From Ziziphus jujuba (taxonomy: Eukaryota > Streptophyta > Magnoliopsida > Rosales > Rhamnaceae): 64,000 nt of DNA. Positions 63,798 to 64,000 of the stretch are shown piece by piece (within the stretch, counting starts at the first letter, position 1; every line of letters starts with the position of its first letter). The stretch spans positions 17,753,001 through 17,817,000 of the forward strand of contig NC_083387.1 in assembly GCF_031755915.1 (NCBI RefSeq), given 5' to 3'. The translations under genes were made by a program, and so were the position numbers. The notes under the pieces were generated by a model. That model was given only the letters and a program-made list of their open reading frames with translations, had not been told where the DNA came from and made no database searches.

Positions 63798-63842
<45 letters not shown>

Positions 63843-63847
63843 TCTCT
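63586..63847 (+). other. 5' UTR and leader intron of the MAA3-like gene
   Basis: A leader exon ends at 63647 (aaacaaag before gtcagt). The acceptor is probably the tatag at 63837-63841. The 194-base intron ends with a (CT)n microsatellite (63800-63837) that serves as the polypyrimidine tract. Six bases of leader then precede the ATG. Confidence 0.5.
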
Positions 63848-63949
63848 ATGGCTGTGGATAAGGGCAAACCTCAAGAAGAAGCTTCGCTAGCCCATTTCTA
63901 CAAGATAGTTCTCAGTTGGGACTACTTCCATCTTCTCAAAGAAGCCAAT
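63848..63949 (+). CDS. MAA3: Probable MAA3 (SEN1-type) helicase, first coding exon, partial
   Basis: The exon encodes 34 residues, starting MAVDKGKPQEEASLAHFYKI and ending LLKEAN, then a GT donor at 63950; the rest lies beyond the window. The N-terminus, with an acidic patch and the FYKIVLSWDYF segment, resembles MAGATAMA3, a nuclear Sen1/UPF1-like superfamily 1 helicase needed in Arabidopsis for female gametophyte development. No helicase motif is in view, so the name rests on the N-terminus alone. Confidence 0.6.
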
Positions 63950-64000
63950 GTAATCACCCTTCCACTCTATTTTTACCATAAACATGTATAATTAACAGTT

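Overview
This is a nuclear plant window, most likely from a woody eudicot. It has spliced genes with GT-AG introns, very AT-rich intergenic DNA, many microsatellites, decayed LINE and Copia remnants, and genes that are recognisably homologous to Arabidopsis loci. From memory of the Arabidopsis map, three of them (BIR1, FRIGIDA-like 3 and ZIP4) sit side by side there as At5g48380, At5g48385 and At5g48390, so the window looks like a conserved gene neighbourhood that has been rearranged.

Layout. 1-4.2 kb: an intact FRIGIDA-like gene on + (FRL-A). 6.7-7.4 kb: a 359-bp tandem duplication. 7.9-11.8 kb: the meiotic TPR gene ZIP4/SPO22 on +, with a premature stop in exon 4. 13.7-16.1 kb: a near-palindrome whose left arm holds a broken Tim17/OEP16-like gene (+) and whose right arm holds an intact version (-) fused in frame to the FRIGIDA-like N-terminal coiled coil. 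16.6-19.1 kb: a 5'-truncated FRIGIDA-like copy (FRL-B, -) joined to a foreign leader. 19.9-23.2 kb: a decayed LINE. 26.2-30.9 kb: a 4.7-kb minisatellite of roughly 120-bp units that ends abruptly inside ZIP4 exon 1. 30.9-41.2 kb: a second, near-identical direct copy of 9.0-19.1 kb, with a 5'-truncated ZIP4, a broken Tim17-like gene, a second FRIGIDA-Tim17 chimera and a longer but frameshifted FRIGIDA-like copy (FRL-C). 42-58 kb: AT-rich DNA with an orphan exon-like fragment, a Helitron-like 3' terminus, a Copia fragment and diverged dispersed repeats. 58.4-60.4 kb: an intact LRR receptor-like pseudokinase of the BIR1 type. 63.8 kb to the end: the first coding exon of a probable MAA3 (SEN1-type) helicase.

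The main result is a recent cluster of segmental duplication, inversion and fusion. It left one intact FRIGIDA-like gene, two incomplete ZIP4 copies whose defects complement each other, two broken stand-alone Tim17-like copies, and two chimeric genes in which the FRIGIDA-like coiled coil is joined to a full Tim17-like domain through a translated (GA)n 5'-UTR repeat. In this window the fused version is the only one with an unbroken Tim17-like domain. The very low divergence also means that uncollapsed haplotypes or assembly error must be excluded. FRL and BIR1 relate to flowering and immunity control and ZIP4 to meiotic crossovers; nothing suggests that they act in one pathway.
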